Assembly (NCBI RefSeq): GCF_029910095.1
Contig: NZ_CP094526.1
Location: forward strand, 1 to 64,000
Origin: Bradyrhizobium sp. ISRA464
GTDB taxonomy: Bacteria > Pseudomonadota > Alphaproteobacteria > Rhizobiales > Xanthobacteraceae
Reading direction: 5' to 3'
Length of the DNA: 64,000 nt
A program made the translations under genes and the position numbers. The notes below the pieces were generated by a model that did no database searches, had not been told where the DNA came from, and saw only the letters and a program-made list of their open reading frames with translations. Positions 20,215 through 28,490 of the stretch are shown here, piece by piece. Positions within the stretch are counted from its first letter, which is position 1. The number at the start of each line of letters is the position of its first letter.

Positions 20215-20350
20215 ATGCGGCAACTGACCTATGTCGGCGGCAACCATGTGATCACCCGCCGGGTCCGTTTTGAGGATGCGTATGAGGCGATCGGCGACCC
20301 GACCATCCGCGTCGCCTTCGTTCGCGATGGCATCGCCGGACGGGGAACGC
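20215..20350 (+). pseudogene. Short remnant, possibly of a zinc alcohol dehydrogenase-like gene
   Basis: An ATG with a good ribosome binding site (GGAGGT, 20202-20207) opens a frame starting MRQLTYVGGNHV, which resembles the first strand of zinc-dependent alcohol dehydrogenases. It continues RRVRFEDAYEAIGDPTIRVAF, which looks more like the last strand of such enzymes. The frame then runs without similarity into the crotonase gene. I read it as an internally deleted gene, first and last codons joined, but the similarity is weak and it may be a spurious frame. Confidence 0.3.
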
Positions 20351-20405
20351 TAGGCTTGGGCTCTAAACAAGAATCGTCCCAAGAACTGACCCAAGGGAGC
20401 GCCCC

Positions 20406-21212
20406 ATGTCTGATGCCGATACCGTGCTCATCGAGCGCGATGGTCCGATCACCATCATCTCCATCAACCGTCCGCATTGCCGCAACGCCGTCGACGGCGC
20501 CACCGCGCGCAAGCTCTATGACGCGTTCCTGGCGTTCGACGCCGATGCCAGCGCATCGGTCGCGGTGTTCACCGGCATCGGCGGCTATTTCTGCGCCGGC
20601 GCGGACCTGAGGGCCGTGGCGACCGGCGATCCCAACAAGAAGCGCGAGATCGGCGGCCACAACACGATTGCGCCGATGGGGCCGAGCCGGCTGCGGCTCT
20701 CGAAGCCGGTGATCGCGGCGGTGGAGGGCTTTGCGGTCGCCGGCGGCATGGAGCTGGCGCTATGGGCCGACATGCGCGTGGTCGCCGAGGACGCGACCTT
20801 CGGCATCTTCTGCCGCCGCTTCGGCGTGCCGCTGATCGACCTCGGCACCATCCGCCTGCCGCGGCTGATCGGACATTCGCAGGCGATCGACCTGATCCTC
20901 ACCGGACGCCCGGTCGGTGGACCTGAGGCCCATCGCATGGGGCTGGCGAACCGGCTGGTGCCGAAGGGTGAGGCCCGCGCGCACGCGATCGCGCTCGCGA
21001 AGGACATCGCCCGGTTCCCGCAGACATGCCTGCGCGCCGACCGGCTGTCGGCGCTGCACCAATGGGATCTCGAGGAGGAGGACGCGATCAGGAACGAGAT
21101 GCGCGGCGGGCTCGAGGTGATCGCCTCGGGCGAAACGCTTTTCGGCGCGACGCGCTTTGCGTCAGGCGTTGGACGTCACGGCGCGTTCGGCAATGAGGGC
21201 CGGAACGGCTGA
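20406..21212 (+). CDS. Crotonase (enoyl-CoA hydratase/isomerase) family protein
   Basis: The 268-residue protein has the crotonase fold: the oxyanion-hole segment TGIGGYFCAGADLRA (about residues 57-71), and KPVIAAVEGFAVAGGMELAL with its Glu. In true enoyl-CoA hydratases a second catalytic Glu follows Pro in a PE-I-LG motif; here the segment is GVPLIDLGTIRLP, with Leu at that place. The activity may therefore be isomerase-, hydrolase- or decarboxylase-like rather than hydratase. AAGGGAG lies upstream of the ATG. No other beta-oxidation gene is adjacent, and repeats stand on both sides. Confidence 0.85.
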   Translation: MSDADTVLIERDGPITIISINRPHCRNAVDGATARKLYDAFLAFDADASASVAVFTGIGGYFCAGADLRAVATGDPNKKREIGGHNTIAPMGPSRLRLSKPVIAAVEGFAVAGGMELALWADMRVVAEDATFGIFCRRFGVPLIDLGTIRLPRLIGHSQAIDLILTGRPVGGPEAHRMGLANRLVPKGEARAHAIALAKDIARFPQTCLRADRLSALHQWDLEEEDAIRNEMRGGLEVIASGETLFGATRFASGVGRHGAFGNEGRNG

Positions 21213-21255
21213 GCCCGAGATCGTTCCCGCAGACTCAACCTCGCCTCTCCTCCTA

Positions 21256-21474
21256 CAAGGCAGGGCTATCGCATATGGCACCGGCGAGCTTGTGTGCTGA
21301 CGTTTCCAGATTCGTCATGGCCGGGCTTGTCCCGGCCATCCACGTCTTTTTCACCGAGAAGCCAAGACGTGGGTGCCCGGCCCAAGGCCGGGCATGACGA
21401 GTTTGTGGAGGGATCCAACGCAAAAGGCACTTCGAAACCACGGCACGAGCCGCATATGCGATAGCCCTGCCTTG
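21256..21474. repeat. Perfect 22-bp inverted repeat enclosing a nested REPIN-like element
   Basis: The sequence at 21256-21277 (CAAGGCAGGGCTATCGCATATG, less two end bases when quoted in full) is repeated perfectly inverted at 21453-21474. The 175 bases between them contain the REP-like inverted pair 21313-21399. Without that insert the loop would be about 88 bases. The unit lies between the crotonase and SulP genes and codes for nothing recognisable; it looks like a small non-autonomous element or folded RNA. Confidence 0.75.
21313..21399. repeat. REPIN-like inverted pair of the GTCATGGCCGGG palindrome
   Basis: The left unit (21313-21348) is CGTCATGGCCGGG..CCCGGCCATCCACGTCTT and the right unit (21364-21399) is its inverted counterpart, beginning AAGACGTGGG and ending GGCATGACG, with a 15-base spacer. 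The palindrome is the same family that flanks the GIY-YIG gene at 2800-3173; here no gene lies between the arms. Confidence 0.8.
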
Positions 21475-21590
21475 CAAGGGGAGAGGTAAAGGGTAGAGCA
21501 CGTGTTGAGAAACCTTGTCACAAAAATCCTGTTGTCGGCCCGCGCCGCGGTCGTCTACGACTGACCGCGGAATTTCGGGGCTTACTTTTC

Positions 21591-23789
21591 GTGATTAGTC
21601 GATCGCTTTATTTCGGCTCGCGGGCACAGCGGGCCATCAATGACGTTCTCGGTGGCAGCGCCGCCAGCATCCTCGGCATCACGTTCGGGCTGTCCTACGC
21701 GCTGCTGATCTTCGCCGGACCGCTCTCGCCCTATCTGTCCTACGGCGTCGCCGCGACCTTCATCAGCTCGGCGGTGCTTGCGGCTTGCATCGGCCTGGGC
21801 AGCTCGCTGCCCTTTGCGATCGCCGGCCCCGACAGCTCCACCGCCGCTGTAACAAGCATCCTGATGGCCTCGCTGGTCGAGCGCATCGCCGCGACGAACC
21901 CGGCCGCGCCGCTGCTCGCGCCGGTGCTGATCACGCTCGGCCTCTCGACCATTGTCACCGGTCTCATGCTGTGCGGCCTCGGGCTCACGCGGATGGGCCG
22001 CGCGATCCGCTACGTGCCCTATCCGGTGGTCGGCGGCTTCCTCGGCGCGACCGGACTTTTGATCGTGCTCGGCGCCGTCAGGGTGATCACGGGGCATCCG
22101 CTGCAGCCCGGCACCCTCCTCCATTTCATGAACACCGTCACGATCTCGCAACTAAGCGCGGCCTGCGCCATGGCGCTGGTGCTGTACCTGACCTGGCATC
22201 GCTCGCGGACGCCGTTCGGCCTGCCGGTCATCCTGATCGGCGGCGTGATCGCCGCGCACCTGGTGTTCTGGATCATCGGCATCTCGCCTGAAGAAGCTCG
22301 CGCGACCGGCTGGACCTTCGCACCACCGCCGCCTTCGGCCTTCATGCTGCCCTGGCACGCCGCCGAGCTCGTCCATTACCCGTGGTCGGCAGTTCCGGAT
22401 CTGCTCGGCAATCTGATCGCCGTCGTGTTCGTCACCGCGGCGAGCACGCTGTTCAACACCACCGGCATCGAGGTTGCCACCCATCGCGAGGCCAATCTGG
22501 AGCGCGAACTGAACATCACCGGCTTCGCCAATATCCTCACCGGCGCGCTGGCCGGCTATGCCGGCTGCATCTCGGTCAGCCGCTCGGTGCTCAATTTCTC
22601 AAGCGGCGGACGGGGCCGGCTGTCCGGCCTGACGGCGGCCGCGGTGTCGCTCGTGATGCTGGCGGTCGCGCCCGAGTTGCTCGGCTACATCCCGAAATTC
22701 GTGCTCGGCGGGTTGCTGATCTATCTCGGCGCGGACCACCTCCACAAATGGATCGTCGAGTCGCGCAAGCGGCTGTCGAAGACCGAGTACGTCTCGCTGC
22801 TCGCGATCATCGCCATCATCGTCACCTGGGGATTCGTGCCGGGCATTCTGATCGGCATCATCATCGGCTGCGCGACCTTTGCACTGAGCGCCGCGCGGAT
22901 CGAGGCGATCAAGTACAGCTTCGACGGCTCGGAATATCGCAGCTCGCTCGACCGGTCGCGCGACGATCAGGAGGTGCTGCTGACGCATGGCGGCATGATC
23001 CAGGGCTTGAACCTGCAGAGCTACCTGTTCTTCGGTTCCGCCAACCGGCTTTACCAGCACGTCAAGGCGCTGCTGAGCGAGCGTCCGGAGTGCCGCTACC
23101 TCCTGTTCGATTTCAAGCTCGTCACCGGCATCGATTCATCGGCGGCATACAGCTTCGCGCAGATCAGGCGCAGCGCGCACGATGTCGGCGTGGAGCTGGT
23201 ACTGGTGCACCTGTCGGCCGCGGCGGAGAAGGTGCTGCGCTCCAGTGATTTCCTCACCGAGGGCGTCACCGTGATCGACGAGCTCGATCATGCGCTGGAA
23301 TGGTGCGAGAACGAGATCATCAGGCAGCATCAGGGGCTGGCGCAGGAGGAGGCCGACCTGCGCGGCTGGTTCACGCGGATCCTCGGCCACGAGCGCGACG
23401 CCGACGAACTGATCCGCCGCTGCCAGCGCATCGAGGTGGATGCCGGCGAGGTCATCGTGCGCGCCGGTGAGGCCGCGGATTCGATGCATTTCATCCTCGA
23501 CGGCCGCGTCGGCGTGGTGGTGCCCGCCGAGGAGCAGCGCACTACGCGGGTGCGCAGCCTCGGCCGCTACACCACGATCGGCGAGATGGGCTTGGTCTCG
23601 CAGGCGCCGCGCAGCGCGACCATCCAGGCCGAAGTGGCCAGCGTGCTTTACGTGCTGAACACCCACCAGTTCGCGGCGATCAGGGACGAAGATCCAGAGC
23701 TCAGCCAGAAGCTGTTGACATATTTCGTCTCCGTAATGGCGGAGCGGCTGTCCTTCGCCAACCGCACCATCGCGGTGCTGCGGCGGTGA
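21591..23789 (+). CDS. SulP family anion transporter with STAS and cyclic-nucleotide-binding domains
   Basis: This 732-residue protein fuses three parts. Residues ~1-430 are a SulP/SLC26 membrane domain with many hydrophobic segments; GPDSSTAAVTSILMASLVER in the early part is the substrate-site region. Residues ~460-570 are a STAS domain, including LLFDFKLVTGIDSSAAYSF with the usual Asp-Ser pair. Residues ~600-720 are a cyclic-nucleotide-binding-like domain: VDAGEVIVRAGEAADSMHFI, GRYTTIGEMGLVSQAPRSAT, then a helical end. The phosphate-binding cassette keeps GEMGL and RSAT, so nucleotide binding is plausible. The GTG start immediately precedes MISRSLYFGSR. Substrate could be sulfate, bicarbonate or another anion. 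Confidence 0.9.
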   Translation: MISRSLYFGSRAQRAINDVLGGSAASILGITFGLSYALLIFAGPLSPYLSYGVAATFISSAVLAACIGLGSSLPFAIAGPDSSTAAVTSILMASLVERIAATNPAAPLLAPVLITLGLSTIVTGLMLCGLGLTRMGRAIRYVPYPVVGGFLGATGLLIVLGAVRVITGHPLQPGTLLHFMNTVTISQLSAACAMALVLYLTWHRSRTPFGLPVILIGGVIAAHLVFWIIGISPEEARATGWTFAPPPPSAFMLPWHAAELVHYPWSAVPDLLGNLIAVVFVTAASTLFNTTGIEVATHREANLERELNITGFANILTGALAGYAGCISVSRSVLNFSSGGRGRLSGLTAAAVSLVMLAVAPELLGYIPKFVLGGLLIYLGADHLHKWIVESRKRLSKTEYVSLLAIIAIIVTWGFVPGILIGIIIGCATFALSAARIEAIKYSFDGSEYRSSLDRSRDDQEVLLTHGGMIQGLNLQSYLFFGSANRLYQHVKALLSERPECRYLLFDFKLVTGIDSSAAYSFAQIRRSAHDVGVELVLVHLSAAAEKVLRSSDFLTEGVTVIDELDHALEWCENEIIRQHQGLAQEEADLRGWFTRILGHERDADELIRRCQRIEVDAGEVIVRAGEAADSMHFILDGRVGVVVPAEEQRTTRVRSLGRYTTIGEMGLVSQAPRSATIQAEVASVLYVLNTHQFAAIRDEDPELSQKLLTYFVSVMAERLSFANRTIAVLRR

Positions 23790-23832
23790 GAACCTTGAGA
23801 GCAACGCAATGGACGGTCGCGCGGGGTTTCGG

Positions 23833-23976
23833 CTCCCTCTCTCGCTTGCGGGGGAGGGATGGGGTGGGGGTCTCACCGCGAGTCGCTAACTGGAGGGAAC
23901 CCCCACCCGGCGCGCTAAGCGCGCCGACCTAAGAGCGAGCTTCGCTCGTCTCGACCCCGCAAGCGGGAGAGGTGGA
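23833..23976. repeat. Intergenic repeat (CTCTCCCGCTTGCGGGAGAG type)
   Basis: Same family as 16092-16224: CTCGCTTGCGGGGGAGG at the left and CCGCAAGCGGGAGAGG at the right as inverted arms. The centre contains the palindromes GGCGCGCTAAGCGCGCC and GAGCGAGCTTCGCTC. It separates the SulP gene from the oxidoreductase remnant. Confidence 0.75.
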
Positions 23977-23993
23977 GCGAGAGTGTGGATACG

Positions 23994-24293
23994 CTACAGC
24001 AGGCCGCGGCTGGCGCTCGCCTCGAGTTGTTGCATCAGCGCCTTGTCGTCATAGCGCGCCAGCGACAGGCTGCGCGCGAATGGCGGCACCGGCGCGCCAA
24101 CGACGGCGCGGGCGCAGAGGTCGCCCGTGGCGCAGGCGCCCATCGTTCCGCAACCGGACAGCGCGGTGGCCAAGAACACGCCGGGCGTTGCCGCGGCGCC
24201 GATCAGCGGCCAGTTCTCCTTGGTCATCGGATAGTAGCCGCCGTAATGCCGTCGCTGCAGACCAGGCAGCAGCCGATCCAGCTCTCGACGCAA
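23994..24293 (-). pseudogene. 3' remnant of an FAD-dependent (DAO-type) oxidoreductase
   Basis: About 100 residues read on the minus strand match the C-terminus of D-amino-acid-oxidase-type FAD oxidoreductases: LDRLLPGLQ, HYGGYYPMTKENWPLIG, then ALSGCGTMGACATGDL, and an end resembling SRGLL. Complete members are around 370-400 residues, so the N-terminal three quarters, including the nucleotide-binding fold, are missing. Similarity ends near base 24294, where a different truncated gene begins on the other strand. Confidence 0.75.
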
Positions 24294-24905
24294 ATTCCGC
24301 TGATCGAGAACGGGACTATCGACATCGTCTGCGGTCCCGCGACCAACACCCTGGAGCGGCAGAAGGTGGTGGCGTTCAGCGACACCATCTTCGTGTCGAG
24401 CATCCGCGCCGTGGTGCGCAAGGATTCGCCGATCAAGACATTCGAGGATCTGAGCGGCCGGCCGGTCTCGCTGACGTCGGGCTCAACCTCGATCGGCCTG
24501 CTCCGTGCACGCGCCCAGCAGAAGAACTTCCAGACCAAGAATATCCTCACACCGGATCATGGCGCATCGTTCCTTGCGCTGACGACGGGACGCAGCGAAG
24601 CCTTCATCATGGACGACATCCTGCTCGCCAGCCTGATCGCGGGCAGCGCCAATCCGTCCGACTGGCGCATCATCGACGACAGCCTGCGCACCGAACCTTA
24701 CGGGCTGATCATTCGCAAGGGCGACCCGGAGTTCAAGGCGCTGGTCGACAGGACGCTGACCGACATGATGAAGGACAACGAGTTCCAGGAGCTCTACGCG
24801 AAGTGGTTCACGCGTCCGATCCCGCCCAAGAACGTGAACCTGAATTTCCCGATGACCGCGCCGCTGAAGGACGCCATCGCCAATCCAAACGACAAGGGCG
24901 TGTGA
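24294..24905 (+). pseudogene. 3' remnant of an amino-acid ABC transporter substrate-binding protein (GltI-like)
   Basis: From about base 24294 the plus strand reads IPLIENGTIDIVCGPATNT and continues through a normal type II periplasmic binding protein: DLSGRPVSLTSGSTS, TGRSEAFIMDDILLA, GDPEFKALVDRTLTDMM, ending around NPNDKGV. This is the C-terminal ~200 of about 300 residues of a glutamate/aspartate-type binding protein. The signal peptide and first lobe are absent. The upstream open frame is only antisense to the oxidoreductase remnant. The two genes were probably divergent neighbours that lost their 5' ends in one deletion, or were joined from two places. Confidence 0.75.
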
Positions 24906-24911
24906 CACGAG

Positions 24912-24947
24912 CAAAAAGCCCGGCTCTGATTCAATCGGAGCCGGGCT
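24912..24947 (-). terminator. Rho-independent terminator after the succinate-semialdehyde dehydrogenase gene
   Basis: A stem of about 14 pairs (24917-24930 with 24934-24947, one G-T pair) has a three-base loop. On the minus strand it is followed by five T's (24913-24917 as A's on the plus strand). It lies 25 bases past the stop of the minus-strand dehydrogenase gene and could also stop read-through from the plus-strand remnant. Confidence 0.85.
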
Positions 24948-24971
24948 CGAGCGAGAAGATAATACTGGCGA

Positions 24972-26465
24972 TCAGACCCCCGCCATCATCACGTATTTGA
25001 TCTCGACATACTCTTCCATGCCGTGACGCGAGCCTTCGCGGCCGAGGCCGCTTTCCTTCACGCCGCCGAAGGGGGCGACTTCGGTGGTGATCAGGCCGGA
25101 GTTGACGCCGACCATGCCCGACTCCAGCGCCTCGACGACGCGCCAGACGCGGCCGATGTCACGCGAATAGAAATAGGAGGCGAGGCCGAACGGCGAGGCA
25201 TTGCACATCGCGATCACGTCGGCTTCGTCCTTGAAGCGGATCACCGGCGCGAGCGGCCCGAAGGTTTCCTCACGCGCCACCAGCGCGTCCGGCTTCACGT
25301 CGGACAGCACGGTCGGCTCGAAGAAACTGCGGCCGAGCGCGGCGCGCTTGCCGCCGGTCACGACCCTGGCGCCGCCCTTCACCGCGTCCGCAATATGCCG
25401 TTCGACCTTCTCGACCGCCTCCATGTTGATCAGCGGACCCTGCACCACGCCTTGCTCGGTGCCGTCGCCGATCTTCATGGCGGCGACCTTCTTCGACAGC
25501 TTCTGCACGAACTCGTCGTAGATCTTGTCCTGCGCGTAGAGACGGTTGGCGCAGACGCAGGTCTGGCCCATGTTGCGGTACTTGGAGACGATGGCGCCCT
25601 CGACGGCGGCGTCGATATCCGCATCATCGAACACCACGAAGGGCGCGTTGCCGCCGAGCTCGAGGCCAAGCTTCTTCACGCCGACCGACGCCTGCCGGTA
25701 CAGGATCTTGCCGACCTCGGTCGAACCGGTGAAGCCGACGAAGCGCACCGCCGGATGCTCGCACAGCACCTTGCCGATCGGCGGCGCGTCGCCGGTGATG
25801 ATATTGAACACGCCCTTCGGCACGCCGGCCTTCTCGGCAAGCGCGGCGAGCGCGAGCGCGGATAGCGGCGTCTCGTTGGCGGGCTTCAGCACGACCGTGC
25901 AGCCCGCGGCCAGCGCCGGCGACACCTTGCGGGTGATCATCGAGTTCGGGAAATTCCACGGCGTGATGGCGCCGCAAACGCCGATCGGCTGCTTGATCGC
26001 CAACAAGCGGGCATCCGGCCGCTGGGTCGGGATGGTCTCGCCATAGACACGGCGCGCCTCTTCGGCGAAGAATTCGACATAGGCCGCGCCGATATCAACC
26101 TCGCCGAGCGCCTCGGCCAGCGGCTTGCCCTGTTCGGAGGTGAGGATCAGCGCGAGATCCTCGCGATTGGCGATGATCAGGTCGAACCATTTGCGCAAAA
26201 TATTGGAGCGCTGCTTGGCGGTCAGCTTGGCCCAGGCCGGAAATGCGCGCTCGGCGGCTTCGACGGCCTTGGTCGCATCGGCCGCGCTGAGCTGCGGGAT
26301 CTTGATGAGTTCCGCGCCGGTGGCCGGATTGTTGGTGGCGAATTCCGGCGTGCCGACCCAGGCGCCGTCGATATAGCAGCGGTCGCGCAGCAGCGACGGA
26401 TCCTTCAGCCGGTCATGGAGGGATGCTGCGGATTGCGAAGCGCGTGCGGCAACGGGCGGGGTCAT
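24972..26465 (-). CDS. gabD: NAD(P)-dependent succinate-semialdehyde dehydrogenase
   Basis: The 497-residue protein is an aldehyde dehydrogenase closest in type to GabD, which oxidises succinate semialdehyde to succinate in GABA breakdown. The catalytic Cys303 lies in GQTCVCANR, the general-base Glu in LELGGNAPFVVF, and the cofactor-site segments PWNFPNSMITRK and GFTGSTEVGK are present. The second Cys two residues after the first is also seen in SSADH enzymes with redox regulation. No gabT is adjacent, so other semialdehydes remain possible. An intrinsic terminator follows on the same strand. Confidence 0.88.
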   Translation of the reverse strand: MTPPVAARASQSAASLHDRLKDPSLLRDRCYIDGAWVGTPEFATNNPATGAELIKIPQLSAADATKAVEAAERAFPAWAKLTAKQRSNILRKWFDLIIANREDLALILTSEQGKPLAEALGEVDIGAAYVEFFAEEARRVYGETIPTQRPDARLLAIKQPIGVCGAITPWNFPNSMITRKVSPALAAGCTVVLKPANETPLSALALAALAEKAGVPKGVFNIITGDAPPIGKVLCEHPAVRFVGFTGSTEVGKILYRQASVGVKKLGLELGGNAPFVVFDDADIDAAVEGAIVSKYRNMGQTCVCANRLYAQDKIYDEFVQKLSKKVAAMKIGDGTEQGVVQGPLINMEAVEKVERHIADAVKGGARVVTGGKRAALGRSFFEPTVLSDVKPDALVAREETFGPLAPVIRFKDEADVIAMCNASPFGLASYFYSRDIGRVWRVVEALESGMVGVNSGLITTEVAPFGGVKESGLGREGSRHGMEEYVEIKYVMMAGV

Positions 26466-26596
26466 GGCGTTACTCCTCTGAAGGGGATTCGCCGCCTATA
26501 TAGGCCGAAACGCACCGCGATGCATTGTCCGCGACGCGGCTCTGCGTGCGCACAAATGCGGTGCCGAAGTCGCGCTCATTTGAGGTTGTTGGCTCG

Positions 26597-26917
26597 TTAG
26601 GCCGCGCCGCTCATATAGGTCTCGCGGCGGCCGGTCATGCGCTGGGCTGCGGCCTTGGCATCCGCCTTGGTCGAGGTTGCGCAGGTGCGATATTCGAGGT
26701 CGGCCTGCGCCTTCGTGTCGCGCCGGCCGAACCAGGATTTCGAGCCGGTCCGCAACAGCGCCAACGCCTGCGCGACATTCTCGACCGCCTCGAACGAGTG
26801 CAGTGCACCGGTACCAGCGTAGCGGACTTCATAGAGGCCGGGGCTGATCGGCGCCTCGATATTCTCGCCACGTCCGGGCCGCGGATAACGCTTCCATTCA
26901 CTCCACGTCGAAATCAT
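26597..26917 (-). CDS. Conserved hypothetical protein, 106 residues
   Basis: I do not recognise a named domain. The product starts MISTWSEWKRYPRP, is rich in Ala, Arg and Glu, has no membrane segment or signal peptide, and contains LYEVRYAGTGALHSFEA and a Lys/Arg/Ala-rich C-terminal half (ATSTKADAKAAAQRMTGRRE) likely to be helical. The high-GC third positions on this strand, and the balanced composition compared with the opposite frame, favour this as the coding strand. It ends 131 bases upstream of the gabD start on the same strand. Confidence 0.6.
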   Translation of the reverse strand: MISTWSEWKRYPRPGRGENIEAPISPGLYEVRYAGTGALHSFEAVENVAQALALLRTGSKSWFGRRDTKAQADLEYRTCATSTKADAKAAAQRMTGRRETYMSGAA

Positions 26918-27274
26918 TGCAGCGTCCCTGCGACCTCAAAAGCGACGACCATTTTTCGTCAAATCATCCCGGTTTGCTGCACGTTTGTGCAGTGATCTGA
27001 ATGCGTTAGTGTAAAACTTCATCAATGAAAATCGACCACGCCATCACGTTCCCGTGGGTGTTCCCGAGGGATCATCAGGGTTGAGGCAAAGGCTTCCGCA
27101 AAATCTCCGCGCGTGATGGACGTCGGTTGCGCGCAGGCCCTGTGCAAGGCCGCCCCCACCGCGCGGCCATCACGAGATCGCGACGTCAGGGCCCCGCGCC
27201 CTGCTTGCGGGGCTCCAAAAGCGGGTGGATGATCCCCGCACTCCAAAACAATAACCCACCGGAGGAACATCCCA
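26918..27274. other. Non-coding gap between two divergent genes
   Basis: No convincing gene, tRNA or family repeat is seen in these ~360 bases. The left third is notably AT-richer than the surroundings and presumably holds the divergent promoters. A GC-rich stretch near 27197-27240 contains the short inverted arms GCGGGG and CCCCGC. A good ribosome binding site (CCGGAGGA, about 27259) precedes the next gene. Confidence 0.5.
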
Positions 27275-28468
27275 ATGCAAGGCAAGGCTCAGATCGATCA
27301 GCTTCTGCGTCAGAAGAGCGACGCAAAGGAGATACCCGGTGTTGTCGCGGTCGCGGCAACGGGCAAGGACGTGATCTATGAAGGTGCGTTCGGCAAACGC
27401 GACCTGTCCAAGGACGATGCCATGACCGCCGACAGCGTGTTCTGGATCGCCTCGATGACCAAGGCCGTGACAACAGCGGGCGCGATGCAGCTCGTCGAAC
27501 AGGGCAAGCTGTCGCTTGACGAGCCGATCGGCAAGCTGTTGCCCGACCTCGCCGCACCACAGGTGCTCGAAGGCTTCGACGCCAGCGGCGAGCCGAAGCT
27601 GCGGCCGGCGAAGGGGCCGATCACGCTGCGCCAGCTCATGACCCACACCGCCGGCTTCTGCTACGAGCTGTGGAACGGTGACAAGGCGAGGTATCTGGAA
27701 AAGACCGGCACTCCCGGAATAACCACCTGCCAGAACGCCGCGCTGAAGACGCCGATCGCAAGCGATCCCGGTACGCGCTGGGAATACGGCACCAATATCG
27801 ACTTCGTCGGCAAGGCGGTGGAGGCCGTGAGCGGCAAGAAGCTCGATGCTTACTTGCGCGACCACATGTTCGCGCCACTCGGCATGAACGACACCGCCTT
27901 CAAGATATCAGACGACATGCGCAAGCGGCTGGTCGGCATGCATGCCCGCGGCGAGGACGGCACGCTGACCGCGATTCCGTTCGAGCTCGAGCAGAATCCT
28001 GAATTCCACATGGGCGGCGGCGGGCTCTATTCGACCGCCGACGACTACATCAAGTTCTGCCAGATGATCCTCAACAAGGGCAAAGGCAACGGCAACCAGT
28101 TGCTGAAGCCCGAGACCGTCGCGATGATGGGGCAGAACCACATCGGCGAGCTCAGCGTCGGCAAGATGACGACGGCGGCGCCGATGTACACCAACGACGT
28201 CGATCTCTATCCCGACATGGTGAAGAAGTGGGGCTTGAGCTTCCTCATCAACACCGCCAAGACGCCGGAAGGCCGCAGCGCCGGCAGCCTCGCCTGGGCG
28301 GGCCTTGCCAACACCTATTTCTGGATCGATCCGTCGCGCGACGTCTGCGGCGTGATCCTGATGCAGCTGTTGCCGTTCGCTGACAAGCAGTGCCTGGAAG
28401 CCTTCACGGGCTTCGAGCGCGGCATCTATGCCGGGCTCGATGTCGGCAGTGGGCAGAAGGCGGCTTGA
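27275..28468 (+). CDS. Serine hydrolase, beta-lactamase/family VIII esterase type
   Basis: The 397-residue protein has the SxxK motif SMTK at residues 60-63 and the second motif YGTN at 171-174, placing it with class C beta-lactamase-like hydrolases and family VIII carboxylesterases. There is no signal peptide at this start, which follows CCGGAGGA, so the enzyme is probably cytoplasmic. That favours esterase activity over cell-wall or antibiotic hydrolysis. The C-terminal part has MGGGGLYSTADDYIKFCQM, common in the esterase branch. It is unrelated in layout to the exported hydrolase at 14501-15928. Confidence 0.88.
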   Translation: MQGKAQIDQLLRQKSDAKEIPGVVAVAATGKDVIYEGAFGKRDLSKDDAMTADSVFWIASMTKAVTTAGAMQLVEQGKLSLDEPIGKLLPDLAAPQVLEGFDASGEPKLRPAKGPITLRQLMTHTAGFCYELWNGDKARYLEKTGTPGITTCQNAALKTPIASDPGTRWEYGTNIDFVGKAVEAVSGKKLDAYLRDHMFAPLGMNDTAFKISDDMRKRLVGMHARGEDGTLTAIPFELEQNPEFHMGGGGLYSTADDYIKFCQMILNKGKGNGNQLLKPETVAMMGQNHIGELSVGKMTTAAPMYTNDVDLYPDMVKKWGLSFLINTAKTPEGRSAGSLAWAGLANTYFWIDPSRDVCGVILMQLLPFADKQCLEAFTGFERGIYAGLDVGSGQKAA

Positions 28469-28490
28469 GGCGACCGCGACGGGACCAAGC

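Noticed and set aside
23983..23991. TGTGGATAC, close to a DnaA box
   Set aside because: It is a single imperfect match in repeat-flanked DNA far from dnaA; no cluster of boxes or AT-rich unwinding region is present in the window.
24294..24905. An intact 306-codon binding-protein gene starting at 23985
   Set aside because: The frame is open from 23985, but the first ~100 codons are only the antisense of the oxidoreductase remnant; there is no signal peptide and no first lobe.
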